Assembly: GCA_003971905.1 (NCBI GenBank)
Contig: RSEE01000013.1
Location: forward strand, 682,001 to 746,000
DNA: 64,000 nucleotides
From: Moniliella sp. 'wahieum'
Taxonomy: Eukaryota; Basidiomycota; Moniliellomycetes; Moniliellales; Moniliellaceae
Reading direction: 5' to 3'
Shown: in pieces, positions 23,118 through 35,020 of the stretch
Layout of the letters: each line of letters opens with the position of its first letter
How positions within the stretch are numbered: the stretch's first letter is position 1
Notes under the pieces: generated by a model
Told to the model about the DNA's origin: nothing
The model's database searches: none
What the model saw: the letters and a program-made list of their open reading frames with translations, nothing else
Position numbers and translations under genes: made by a program

Positions 23118-23720
23118 GCCCGTCCACCTTGTTGGTCTTAAAATGTTTCCTGTGCGGCGCCGTGTCGGAGTCCCACACGAATGAGGACCCGGCATGAAAA
23201 GTGCCTGCAATTCATTAATGTTGGTTCGGAACGAGCGATTGTGCGCCGAGAAGGGAGGGGCGGGGGTGGTAGAGAGACATACAGCTACTTCGGGGAAAAT
23301 CGAGAGTTGAGAGCTGCTATACTTAGGCCCACAGCCGACTTGTATCGCAGAACCCTCTTCCTTGCCAAGCTGCGGAGCCACCCAGAAAGAAAAAGGAAAG
23401 AAAAAGTCGTATCAACCGTTTCTGCTTAGTTAGCAAGCCCGTCGGAAAAGGCACCTAGCTGCATGACCGGTTCGGCGTCCCCACCCATAAGCAGAACCTC
23501 TCGTAGTGTAGCCTTCACCGCATACACTCAACGTCCCACTTACCGTTGAGGCTAACATTCACCGTGTTCACCGTGTTCACCGTGTTCACCTCCCATGTCC
23601 CATGCGCCAAACCGCGTCTGGAGTGCGGTGCGTGGTGCAGGTCACATGCCCCCCGGCTCCTCTGACCCAGCTCGACTACTCTGCATACTCGCAACAGTGT
23701 AACAGTGTAACAGTCACAAG
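23118..23720. other. 3' flank of ODC
   Basis: About 600 bp containing a TTCACCGTG nonamer array (23561-23592). No gene was found before the tRNA. Confidence 0.55.
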
Positions 23721-23829
23721 GGAGGCATAGCCTAGTGGTCTATGGCATCGTATTCAAGTCATTAAGCGACTTCCGCTTAAGAGTGGATGGGAACTGCGAC
23801 ATTCGTGGGTTCGAGTCCCACTGCCTTCA
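23721..23829 (+). tRNA. Intron-containing tRNA, apparent anticodon CAA but class I body
   Basis: Acceptor GGAGGCA/TGCCTTC pairs over 7 bp (one G-T), discriminator A. D-arm GCC...GGC, anticodon stem TCGTA/TGCGA, variable loop CATTC, T-arm GTGGGTTCGAGTCCCAC with a perfect B box. T-runs follow at 23831-23842. The anticodon loop starts TTCAAG, followed by about 35 nt and then C; a standard intron after position 37 gives loop TTCAAGC, anticodon CAA (Leu). The intron can form a TAAGCG/CGCTTA hairpin. A Leu tRNA should have a long variable arm, but here it is 5 nt and the mature length is 74 nt. The gene call is firm; the amino-acid identity is not. Confidence 0.72.
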
Positions 23830-25733
23830 CTTTTTCTTTTTTCCCATCGGGGGTTTCAAGTTCGTATGGTACTGGGGCTGGTCCCCCCCCCCCTAACCCC
23901 CCTCCTTGGCCGAACTGGCCGAGCTGACCGTGTGCGCTGAGCGTTGAGCCGAACGTTGAGCCATGAAGCGGGCGGACTGCGACCGTCGTCGCGTCGTGCG
24001 GTTGGAATACTACCCCTCTGGCTATATGTAGCTTCTAGCTCCAAGCACTTTAGTTCATACTAGGGATTGTATTGTTGCTCCATTCCCCATTCCCCATTCC
24101 CCACATTTCCCATCCCCTGTTCACGTGGACATGGATCAACCATCTGGGCATATCTGAGCGTTCCGTGCTGGGCGACGTGCAGTGAGATGCAGCCTCTACA
24201 GCAGGCTGAGTTGAGATTGGACAGACCAATAAGGCTCTTCCAACACACAAGGTATATCGGACGAGAGGAGAAAAAAAATAAAAGAAAACGGAAACGAACT
24301 CCAGTCCCCTCTCCTCATACGGGCTTCTCCCCCCATATGGGCTCCTCCCCTCATATGGACTCCTCCCCCAAACCTTTCTACGTTATACGTCGTACGGCAT
24401 GGCTGCACCACATGATGCCTCGTCACGCATCAACTCCAACGCTCAAAATCTCATACTAAACGAACCGAGGGTAAAAGCACATGTGGGACACGTGGGCGAG
24501 ACAGGTGGGAGCGACGGGGAAACAAAAGAAGGCGAGAGGGCTGAACGTTGAGGCCGGGGTTGAGGTCAACAGAGAGGAAAGGGGAGAGAGAAGATAGGAA
24601 AGAGAAGAGGAGAGAGGAGGAGGAGAGAGGGAGAAGAGGAGAGAGGAGAGGAGAGAGGAGAGAGAAGAATGGAGGAGAGAGGCCCCCAGCCAGGTGCAGG
24701 TATAGGTATAAGTGCAAGTGCATATCAAGGGCCAGAGGTCAACCCGACTCCCAACCCCGAGGGCTTCCTAAGAAGCCTCTGTGGCTCCAGCTTGGGCTCT
24801 GACTCTGGCTCTTGCTCTGGCTCTGGCTCTGGCTCATTTTTTTGCTCTGCACGAAAAGAGTGGGAGATACCACTTGCCACTTGCCACTTGCCACGCTCCA
24901 TCTCACACCTCATGCCTCATGCCTGACACGAACAACGGGAGGGGGGTAATTTTGTTGGTCTGGCCCTGTCTGACCGGCTGACCTCAGATCAACGATCCGA
25001 CCTCAAGCCTCAGAACCCGAAACCCCGAAGCCGAACCAGAACCGCAGGAGCCAACGGCGCCGTGAATGCCAAGAAAAATGGTGCAAGTTGGGTCGAGAGA
25101 CTAAGCGCGACAGAGAGGGAGGGGGGTGTCATGGGGGCTGGATGGGCACGGGGTGGGAGGGGATCAATGCGACCAGTGGAAATGGTGAGAAGGGTGAAAA
25201 TGGTGCGAACGAAGGGAAGAGTGAGAAGGCAGAGAACGGAGTAGAGGGAAAGAACGCAGAGAAATGAAATGAGAGAAGAGAGAGAGAGACGATGCAGGAT
25301 GATGCGAAGGGGGGGTGGGTAGGGGGGGCGAGAGGCAAAAAAAGGAACGGGTTCAACGTTAAACGTTCGCGCGCAACAGTCACAATGTCACATGTCGCAT
25401 GTCACGAGAGGAAATCTATAGAGGAACAACGAACGTTCAAGCTGTAGCTTTCCTCGGTCCATAAAATGTGCAGGGGAAGAGAAAGGGAGGCAGGGAGGGA
25501 AAGGGGCAGGGGGGAACAGCAAAGATCGAAGGCAGAGGGGGAAAGGCGGAGGAGGTGGGAGGGGGGGTACGGATACATGACCAGTGGAAGCAGGTTTTAG
25601 GTTCGACAAGGAGACGGTGGAGGCAGGAAGGAGGGGGCAAACAAGGAAAACCCATGACAAACCGTTGAAAGGGAAATCAAGGTTCGACGTTCAAGGTTTT
25701 AACGTGTAAGGTGTGAGGTGTAAAGTGTAAGGT
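23830..25733. other. Intergenic with a long polypurine tract
   Basis: About 1.9 kb between the tRNA and the 3' end of the chitin synthase. It holds three 18-bp copies around CATATGG (24318-24368), a GA-only-like tract (24575-24680), GGCTCT hexamers (24792-24834), CCACTTG heptamers (24871-24893) and further G/A-rich DNA (25100-25660). The last part is probably the chitin synthase 3' UTR. No gene was found. Confidence 0.6.
24575..24680 (+). repeat. Polypurine GAGAGG-type tract
   Basis: About 105 bp made almost only of A and G on the plus strand, a mixture of GAGAGG, GAGGAG and AGAAG words. Such a tract has mirror symmetry in places and could form triplex (H) DNA. It is low complexity and not coding. 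Confidence 0.85.
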
Positions 25734-28700
25734 TCAAGGTGGTGTAGGCCGATGGATACGGTGCACGTCCGAAGTGTTTGGGAGGAGGATCCGACGGGTC
25801 CTTCGTCCACTAAGGACAGCCGCGCGCAATGCTCGGTTCGGGCGAGATGCCTGGCGCACGAAGCGACTCGTGTGCCACGGACCAGGCACGTCGTGCGAAG
25901 CAGACGAACTGGCCAGGGGCGAAGGTGTTCGGGTAGCCGGCGAAGCGTCGCGCACACGGGGCACGGTGATGCTGCCCTGTGCGGCTGGGGCCGGCGCACC
26001 AGGTGGCCGGTTGGCCGCATCGGGCGCCAAGGGCGCTGGCAGTTCCAGTAGCGGCACCGTGTCGAGCCGTTGGCGCGCCGAGGGCAAAGGCAACGTAGTG
26101 GGCGAGTCGGGCGGAGCCGGAGCGGTAGCGGTAGGTCGGAGGAAGGGTAGACGACGATCGCTGGATTCGGCACTGTACCTGCGTGACGGGGTGTGGGTAT
26201 GGTCGTCGGTGGAAGCCATGTGAACCACATCGTACGCGCTGTCTTGACTGTCCAACCCGGACCCGGTACGTTGGCGCCGGTCCCGCTCAAAGTCGGCCCA
26301 GCGTTTCATAACAATGGACTAGGGTCAAAGGAGCCTTCGGCGCCCGAGTGGTCGCCTCCGCCTTTGCCTTCGCCTTGGATGACACGCGTGGCGCCCCATG
26401 AAAAGTCGTCAAAGTGCCAGAAGGAGTAGGTGGGCAGAACCAAGTTCCACACGGGCAGCGACAAAAGGTAGATGCCCATCCACCCCACGTACGACCATTT
26501 CCGCGACGTGACCACGATCAGCACACCGGGCAAACCAAGCACGATGGCAAGCAGAACAAGTGGAATGACCGGAATCGGGCCGCCGGTAATACCATTCTTG
26601 ATGGCAATCCCCACCACATAAAGGTGAAGGCCAACGCGGCAGGCAAGACCAGTGTACCCACCAGTTCCATCGCAATCATAAAGCGCATACTCAGACAGAA
26701 CACACACACACAGCTCGTTGACCAGCACCAGCTCAAACAGGTTGTGCACCGTCGAGTTGATCCACCGCCGGCGCTGGGACAAAAGCACCTTGAACGTGTC
26801 GGGCACGATGGTCTTGCAGACAGCTTGGGGCACAAACATCATCTTACGCTTGGGGAACGTGCTGAGCATGAGCGTGGTTAGGTACCGATCCTCTCCGAGC
26901 AACAAAAGGTTCTTCTTGTGGAGCGTGTCCACCACATTCTCTGAATAGTGCTCGACAATGTCGGGGTTGGCAAGGATCGGGACCCAGTATCCGTTTGGCC
27001 CCTTGGGAGCCTTGATGCGGTAGGCGCTGAAGCACCCAGGCAAACAGTTACGCCACCAAAGCACGCCTCGCATGCCTTTTGCGAGTGGTGCGAAATGTAG
27101 TACTCAAACACTAACCGGAAACGGAACGTCAGCAGGCAAGAAGAGAGGAAAAAAAAGAGGGGGGGAGGAGGGAGGGGTAAGAAAGGGGTCGGGAGGTCGA
27201 ACGAACCTTGAATCATAGTCACCCACGAGTCGGACTTGTTAGCAATCTTGGTCTCTCCACACAGACCCATGATTTCGGGATCCTCAACCATGCACGACAC
27301 CATACGAGAAAGCGCGTCGGGGAACACCTTGGTATCGGCATCGACCATGAGGATGTTCGAACTTGTCTGGCGGGACGCCCGTGACGCGCCAAATGGCATT
27401 AAAGAACTCGTATTCAAACACCGTCATCCGCTCGTCAAACATGATCTTTTGTAGGAAGGCCATGAGCATCACTTGACTGTCACGCTTGCCACGGTTGCCA
27501 GGTTTGGCCGAATCGGCCTCGAGCGGCGAACCGCACTTGGCAACGAGAATCATGGGGACACGTTGTTGCTTGCCCCGCTCGACGGTTGAGTTGTCATAGT
27601 CATAGAAACCAGCATACACCTTAGCCATGTTGTGCCGCTTGTAGCCATCGGCGATCGCCACATACGAATGGCCTTCCACGTCCTCGGCAGGACAATCAGG
27701 TCCTTCATCATGCTCAAGCAAATGTCGGGCGTCGACATGTCCGATCCATCTCCCTTGACAATCCCGTCGGCAATGACCAGGATGAATTTGTGGCTGTTGG
27801 GGTAGTCGGTCGTGGCGAGCGAATCGAGTGTGGTACGCAGACCTTCGAACGATTCGGAATAGGCAGTAACGAGACAGATGGAGTATGCGAGGCGGGAAGC
27901 CAAACGGCATAAAGTCCGCCGCCGGTTGGGGGCACCACATTGATCAACGGGAACGGGCACTGGGACACGGCGGACGACGTGCCCGATTGGGGCAGTGCCA
28001 TTTGTGAATCGACAAAGGAGGAATTGGCCGAGCCCCATTGCCCTACACGCGGCAAAGAGGGCGAAGCAGGGGTGGAAACTTGCCGGACAACTTCTCGTTG
28101 GCCAACGTGTTTGGAGCGAAGCCTTGGTGGCATTGGCGTGGCTGAAACGCGAGGAAGAAGGAAGGAAAGTACGCTTGTTCATCCCACCTTTTTTGGCATT
28201 GGGACGGTACCGGGCCGGGGCGGGCTTGTAAATGTCGGACGACCAGGCCTCAATCTCATCCCTTCGCTTCTTTCGCTGCTCGGCCGTCTCCTTCTTTCCG
28301 TATTGCCCCAAACGCCAGGAGGCACCAGCCAAAGATGACCGCCATAAAGAAGGGGCAAGGACAACACCAAGAATAAACACAAGTGACAGGTACAGTTCCA
28401 CCTCGGATGCCACGCACCAATCGTTTCGAGTCAATTTGGCCCACCCCAATGATCTGTTGGAGGCAGTCCAACTCTTTGCTCACGCCCAACTTGAACGCCG
28501 TAGAAGAAGAGTCCTGGCCAGCCCAGGAACATTGCGCTTCATGATCTGGTCAAAAAAGGGTGGGTAGTTGAGGTTTACCGATCGAGCAGCTGCAACCGAT
28601 CAAAGTCCAGTACCGTGTTCTTCCATACCGCCAGATTGCGCGTCGGGTTGGAGATGTTTTGCCAGGTGTAATAGACATTCCCTGGAAGTGGAAGCCGAGG

Positions 28701-30133
28701 GAGGACTTGGCGTGGGTGTGGAGCGTTTTCGCAAAGTCGTCCCGGACGACTGGGGGTGGCATCTCGGTCGCGTTGGTTCCGCTGTAGAATACCGCGGACG
28801 AATTTTGATTAAGAATGGAGCAGGGAAAGTAATTGGCGGGTCCACCAGAAGCGGATTTAGGGGCAATGCTGTCTTTCTTGAGGGTAAGGAGGTTGGAACA
28901 CTTGCCATCGACTTTTTGGAACAACAATGAAATGTCACGGGCGCCCGAAAGCCAAGGGTCCGAATAGGTTGGGTTGGTGTGGTTAAACATAGTGTTGGCG
29001 CCAAAGGGACCGACTTGAGGGTGGAAAAAGTCGTTCAAGTCCACCTCGTTGCCATAGAAAATGCTAGAGCCGGCATCGACGGTGCCCGCCACGTATCGGT
29101 TGGCTGGGTGGCCACAGACGGTTTGGGTAAATCCAAAGGTCAAGTACCCGACAAAGGCCATACACACCATCACCACGCTCACCAAGCCCATCTTTTCTCG
29201 CCATGCACGCTGCTGCTCGGGCGTCTTGATGCCGCACATGCGCATAAAGCTCGGCGGCACACACACTGTCAGACCGTAGCAGTACATCATCCACAGGTCC
29301 ACAGGTCCAGGTGCAAGGCTGCTGGGCTTGAACTCGCCTAGGTCGCGGGGGACTTCCATCTTGTCTTTGTTCACATTGGCGTCGGGCTGGTGGCGACGAA
29401 TGGAGACACCGCGCTTCAGCACATTGATGGCCGTCTCGAGCTGGTCATCGTCGCGGCCCAAGATGGATTTGCCGCGGCGGAGGCCGGTCGCGCCACCAGG
29501 GCCGCGGCCCAGTCCGCCGGGAGGCAGGTTGTAGGCATTGGGCGCACCGGGCATGCCAGGGCGCAGGCCGAGACCACTGAGTCCGCCGCCGGGGCCGGCG
29601 GTGTTGCCCAGGTGGCCGCCCTCGGGGAGGGCGCCGTGCTGGGGCAGGTGGCCCGTGTTGGAGGCGCCGACCTGTACGGTGGAGGCGGCCTCCATCTGGG
29701 CGGCATGGTTGCGGTAGTACCACTGGCGATGGCTTGGGTCCATGCGCTCGCGGTCGGGGCGAACAAGGGAGCGCTTGCGCTTGAACTCGGGGTTGGGGCG
29801 GGCAGCACTGAAGCCCTGCTCGAGGTCGTAGCGGAAAGGATCGAGGGTGGCGCTGGAGCTGGCCATGGGGGGCGAGGTGAGGACAGGCACCTGCTCGTAG
29901 CCGCTGCCGGAGGGAGAGGGGCGAGGCCAAAGCTGTCCTTGCTGATGTTGTCGGCGAGGCGGCATGGCTGAGGCCGAGGTGGGCGGGCTCTGGAAGGAGA
30001 CGCCGGGGGCGGCGGTGGGGGCGGCGGGGGGGGGGCGGGGATGGGGCTGGGGCTGGGGAGGGGGAGGCGCGGCGAGGCGTGGCCCGGGTAGGCGGGGGCG
30101 GCGCCCGAGGGAGAGGGGGGGGCTGGTGCTCAT
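25734..30133 (-). CDS. Chitin synthase, class IV (CHS3-like, division 2)
   Basis: Plasma-membrane glycosyltransferase polymerising UDP-GlcNAc into wall chitin. A long disordered N-terminus carries [20 protein letters not shown] and [20 protein letters not shown], then membrane segments ([36 protein letters not shown]), a lumenal region, another span ([17 protein letters not shown]) and the catalytic core: [39 protein letters not shown] (DAD), [10 protein letters not shown] (EDR) and QRRRW (26776-26762). Three or more C-terminal spans follow ([19 protein letters not shown]), then [17 protein letters not shown] and a Ser/Pro tail. One intron, 27111-27206, splits [13 protein letters not shown]. 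The start at 30133 ([12 protein letters not shown]) is preferred to 30214 because the upstream stretch is low complexity. Frame switches occur in the catalytic part without introns. Confidence 0.95.
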
Positions 30134-31300
30134 GCGCAGCGGAAGGAGGTGGGGGGAGGCAGAGGAGGCGGCGGTGGCCCTTGCTGGGCTTCGGGCGGCG
30201 GCAAGGGGCAGCACGCTCTAGTCACCACACCCACCCACACACTGCGGCCGTGGAGGCGAGTGGGTGCTGTGCTTGCGACGCCTGAAGCTTTCTTTGCTCG
30301 TGTTTGCAGGCATCACTCACTAGCCACTGGCCACTGGCCACTATGCACTCCCCCCCACCCCCTCGCAGCTGCAAATTCAATCTTCCCTGGCAGGCACCGC
30401 TGCATGCCCCGCCCCCCTGCATCCGTCCCTCCACAGCCACAGCCGCCGCCGCCCACACTCGCGCCCCGCCGCCTCTCCACGCGCTCCCCGTGTCGATCGC
30501 CGCCGCCACAGCCCAGTGCAGCACGCCCACCCTCCCACGGCGCCAGCCTCGCGCTGCGCCCTCCAGCACCCTCCGCCTGACACGCACACACTGCCCCGCC
30601 GCCCTGCCGCCGATCCGCCGGCAGAACTGCGCTGCCGCCCCGGCCCACCGCACGCCCGGCACGGCCGCAGTCTGGCGGGCCGTCCACGTCGGCAGAAACC
30701 TGCCGAGCGTCCAGCGCTGCGCGTGCGTTGCACGTAAACATGCCCAGCTGCTCTCTGCGCCGCTGGGCCTTCCTCGGCCTCCCTCGGCTCGTGCCGGTGG
30801 CGGCATGCACTCTGCACGGGGGCCCCCACCACTCCCACACTGGCTTCTCGCTGGCGCCAAGCCCAGACCGACGCTCAGCCTCAGCAGCGCTCAGCAGCTC
30901 ACGCACTATGCATCATGCATCCCAAGGGCCTGCGGCCGTACAGGCGATCACCCATTGGCAGGCACTGCCCTGCTTGCCTGCGCGCATTCCACACGCACGG
31001 GGCGAGTGGTGGGCTGCTTGCGCAGCTTGCAACGCCGTCTGATCGAAGTCAGAGAACGCCGCGAGTTATTCCGGTGGGGTTGGTGAGAGGGAGATGTGAG
31101 AGCCAGGGTGTGCGAGTCGTTGCACGTTGCCCACGCTGCGGCTCGTGTGGTTGGACAGCGGGCAGGTGCGGGCGGTGGCCCTGGGCCGATCGCCTTGCAG
31201 GCTGCGAGTATCGTGCCCATCAATCGAACATGGTGCGGCCCATGGTTGCTCCATTCTCCACTCCGATCTCAGATCCAGTACTGCGTGTTGAACTTGAACA
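30134..31300. other. Upstream region of chitin synthase, GC-rich
   Basis: About 1.2 kb of GC-rich DNA with long overlapping frames on both strands, all low complexity (Cys/Arg/Pro or Gly/Arg). I see no domain or repeat that would support translation. It probably contains the chitin synthase promoter and leader. Confidence 0.5.
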
Positions 31301-33608
31301 TTATATTGAACGCTGAATTGAACGCACAGAACGAAGGCCTGACGCGTTGACGCAAGCACCGCGGATCGAGCGGATGGCGAGGATCGATGATCGATGACCA
31401 GCGGTCGTCCTGCGCTCTGTCCTGCTCAGCGCAGCTACCCAGTGTCTGGGTCCATAGCAGTGTTTGGTCTCGCAACGCAGCTGAGGCTCAGCGCCCGGCC
31501 TGAGTGCTCCGCACATGTCACAATCACATGCCATCACGTCAGCACTTGGTCGTTGCTCCCCAGCTGGATGCATCTTCACTAGTCGCTCCTGCCACGCACA
31601 CCCGCCCATCCCATCCTCCAAGATCGTGATCACACCAAGCTTACGGCGCAAGACGTAGACGCAAACATACACCAGCCGAGGCAGCCGGGCGTGTGGGTAT
31701 TGGCGAGTGCAATGTCCACCCCTGCCTGCTACCCCAGCCGGGTCCCCCGAAAGCAGCAAGTGCCCATGCCAAAATTCCTTGTGGCACATATGCCAAGCAA
31801 TGCATTGCCACCGTCAACCTTGAATGGAAATCACCTTTTCCCCGGCGCCAGTGGATTTGAGCATCGACTCCTCAGCGTCAGCCCGATATTGCTAGAGTGC
31901 GACTTGGGAGCACTGGCGATCCTATGGATCAGCTGCAAAGCAGCCTTCAGACAAGGCGTGAAGGCAAAGTGGTGTTGAGCCACAAGTCTTCAAGCAACGT
32001 CTGAAGGGAAGGAGAAAGAAGAGCCCCGAACTGGATCCCAACCCACAGTTTTGGGGTGTGTTTCCTTGCAGGAGCAGAATCCACTCACGTTTTCTCGAGC
32101 TTGAAAACGTTATATTGGCGCATCCGAACAGAGCAAGAGACAAGGCGAGGGGCCTCTCAATTGGGGCGTCCGCTCGCGTGGCAAAATGTTTTTGAGTATC
32201 AGGAGATGGAGATGGAGGAAAGGATGCAGATGGATTGCATACATCTATGGACGCAGAGGAGGTATATGACCTCCTCAGGAAGGGGGCACAGTCGAGAGGT
32301 GGACACAGGATCTCCCAACTGATAGGAATCACGCCATAGTGCCCATACGGGCCTAGTGGGCAAGGGCCCCCTAGCACGGTGTGATTCTGACATTGAGTAT
32401 GCACCGTAACGAGCATGACTAGCGTACCACCGGTAGACGTACCTTTTCAACGATTGTGGCCGGAGAAGGTTGAGCAGACAAAGACAGGGTCGGACAACAG
32501 GTTCTGTCACAGAACAAAAACTCAACTCTTGTAGGATGGCCGCGGCATCCGTATACAGAGGAAACTGAAAGAGCAGGAGGAAGATAGACGGCAACGGATG
32601 CCTGGACGAAAGGAGTTGGGGATAACCAAGAGGTGGTGGCTGAAGCAGTTCGGTGGAATTGCTGGTGGGCTAATAGAGAGAGTAATGCGGGTGTTGCCTG
32701 TGGTGGATCAAGGATGGATTCACAAGGAGATATTGTTATAAAATGACACGTGCGAGTAGGGGAAGAACATATAGAACAAAGGCTATACAGACAGGAACAG
32801 TCACTAAGGAAGCAACATGGCACGTCGGAAGAGGAAGGAATAAAGGCGAATGGCTCTCAAAAGGAGTGCAAACCAGGTAGGGACTGGTGCCCTAGGAAAA
32901 GGAACAGCCAAGCACGAAAAATTCACCAAATAATGGGCAGGTTCTCAGCCCTCACAGCAAGAACGTAAAAGGCATACCGAGGAGAGAATCTCGAAACGAT
33001 AACGAAACGCCCGGATCAGGAAACTGATGTCCAGATCCGGAAGCTCAACTTGGACCTCTGGCCTTTGCAAACAGTAGTAGACTCGGAAGATTAACAATGA
33101 CCAACTGTGCGTGGGCACAAGGGTCCAGGTGTCTCTCTGAGGGAAGCACCAGAGGGGAGTCTGTCGCGGCAACAGTCCGACTCAGTAGTCGGGCACACCA
33201 GACGACTGCGCTTCGTCGCAGCTCCCGACTCATATTAGACGCGGGCGCACCAGGCGGCAGTGATCTGTCTCAGTGAGCACTCCCGCCGGCAGTCCGCTTC
33301 GTTAGTCGTCTCTCAGCCAGCGCAGCAGGCGGTAATTGTATGTCTAACGGCCCGCATCAGGCTATAGTTGTCCGTCTGAGGAATCTCGCACCTCATTTGG
33401 CCGTGTCAGCGAGCACATCAGGCTCTACTACCACTTTCACCTTCTCCCATACGCGTACGAATTTACGCCTCACGTCGACTACTTGGTAACAGCCTCCGAC
33501 TGAGGGTGCGAGATATGTAGCTATTGGATCCAATTGTTCCTTGTGTAGTCAGGTTTACTCTGGTGGGCAGGGCCAGTTTCCAGTCGTTCCAGCTTGCCAC
33601 TACCCACC
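31301..33608. other. AT-richer island without recognisable genes
   Basis: Base composition drops clearly from the surrounding GC-rich DNA to something near balanced. Short frames only; none resembles a family I know. Part of it is A/G-rich on the plus strand (32190-32940). It may be old, decayed mobile-element or subtelomere-like DNA, but I found no terminal repeats or enzyme motifs. Confidence 0.45.
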
Positions 33609-34407
33609 CTACCCCGTTTCCACTTTTCTCACCGTCTCCCCGGCAGCTGCTTGATCCGAGAGCGCAGTAGCTCGGCGACGGAACTCAATGATGTCCAGTC
33701 CTCCGGCAGAAATATTCCTTGTAAGAGCGTCCCAGCCAAGATTAACCATAATCAACCAGCCTTCCATCCCCAGCGTGACCTCATGCCACATGTGGAGAGC
33801 ATGTCGTTCCATCCACGCGTCCAGGTGGCCTAGGTGTTCAGGGCCACTCTTGGTCCCTCTCCGCGGTAGAAGAGTCCTGCCACGAACGCCGCAGCCCCTC
33901 GTGTTGCTTCCGAACTCTGAGGTACTCCGATATCTCAGTAAATACTGTGCCAGTGGGAAGCGCTTGGGATTCACGCGTGTGTATGTTACCGGGACCCTGT
34001 GAGCTCAGCAGTGCCATCATCGTCTCCCCCAATTGCTTGTCGGCGTCGAGGCAGTACTTGTTGAGTCGGGACGGAGTGGCCTCAAACATGAGGCTCGCCG
34101 GGGAAGGAAGGTCCGTGTTGGTAGGTCAATGTAGGCAAACAGGCGCTGGACGGAAGCCGCCTGGATACATACGAGCTCTCATGGTCCGTAAGCAGACCCA
34201 TCTTCTGCCGACCTCACAGGTGTTGGATGGCCTACTCCGCTGCACCGCGCCAGTGAGATGGAGGAACCTCTGTAGCGGAGCATGACTACTGCTGCTACCC
34301 ACCTTCGTCCGTATGGCCCTAGTGATTGGAAGAGAGGAAAGGTTGAGACTTTTTGCTAACCCAACTGCGTCGTTAAGACCATTGGCGAGATACATGTCGG
34401 AAACCAA
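33609..34407 (-). pseudogene. Degenerate coding remnant of unknown family
   Basis: Minus-strand pieces in different frames look protein-like rather than random: MYLANGLNDAVGLAKSLNL, RLNKYCLDADKQLGETMMAL, TVFTEISEYLRVRKQHEG and DAWMERHALHMWHEVTLG. They suggest an alpha-helical protein; a nucleoporin-like helical repeat came to mind but I could not confirm it. No start, intron pattern or continuous frame is evident. It lies next to an Hsp70 relic in the AT-richer island. Confidence 0.3.
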
Positions 34408-34659
34408 CTCTCAACCAACTAATTCCATCCGTCGTCAGTTCCCCCATAAAACTCGTCTGCCGGTTTTGCCGGTTCGCCTGTGACGGGTTGCGGTCGTTGC
34501 TTCTCCCCATTTGAGAGTGTTGTCACAGAACGTTCATGTCCCAACCGCTGCTTTGCATCAGCACCAGTATTATTGCCCCCAAGGTACGAGTGTGTAGGGC
34601 TGCATTTGGGGACTGGCTGGGCATTGTGCCCTTGAACAAGGGCTTGCTTGAAAGGCTGA

Positions 34660-35020
34660 CGCCTGTTACACATGTTACGCCTCAACCCCCTTTCGTGCTC
34701 GCTCCCACAAAACACCTTTCGTTGTCTAGCCGATTCAAACCGTTCTCGTCGGTTGTCGCGGCAGTGTCACTCAAGAGGGTGGCAGCCAGCATGGTAGCTC
34801 CATGGGCACCAGCCTCGTTTGGGTCGGTCGTCGTGGTGAGGTTGGTCCGCTAAAGAAATCAGATATAAGACGCTGTATACGGGGCATCCGTGTTAAACCC
34901 CCCACCATGACATGATCCTTCTCCACTTTGCTCTCTTTCAGGAACTTGTCAAGATGCCCCAGAAGGCGAGTAAACAGCTCATCGCACAACTGTCCAAGCG
35001 TGTTCTGGTGATGCCGCATT
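34660..35020 (-). pseudogene. Second Hsp70 gene relic
   Basis: Minus-strand frame with QLCDELFTRLLGHLDKFLKE, SKVEKDHVMVGGLTRMPRIQ and RLISDFF, the Hsp70 block ending the nucleotide-binding domain (xVxDVxxVGGSTRIPKVQ), with residues missing between DHV and MVGG. In another frame GAHGATMLAATLLSD resembles the following NPDEAVAxGAAxQAAxL block. Nothing upstream or downstream completes the gene. It covers the same part of Hsp70 as the relic at 17.1 kb but extends further. Confidence 0.75.

Noticed and set aside
23721-23829. Class II tRNA-Leu without intron
   Set aside because: No continuous 5-bp anticodon stem can be formed without removing about 35 nt; TCGTA pairs only with TGCGA downstream.
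28568-29971. Plus-strand open frames over the chitin synthase N-terminus
   Set aside because: They are mirror frames of a well supported minus-strand gene and show no domain.
33145-33420. Degenerate internal repeats around GTCGGGCACACCAG and GCGGGCGCACCAGG
   Set aside because: Copies are too diverged to define a unit or borders by eye; not enough to call a repeat family.
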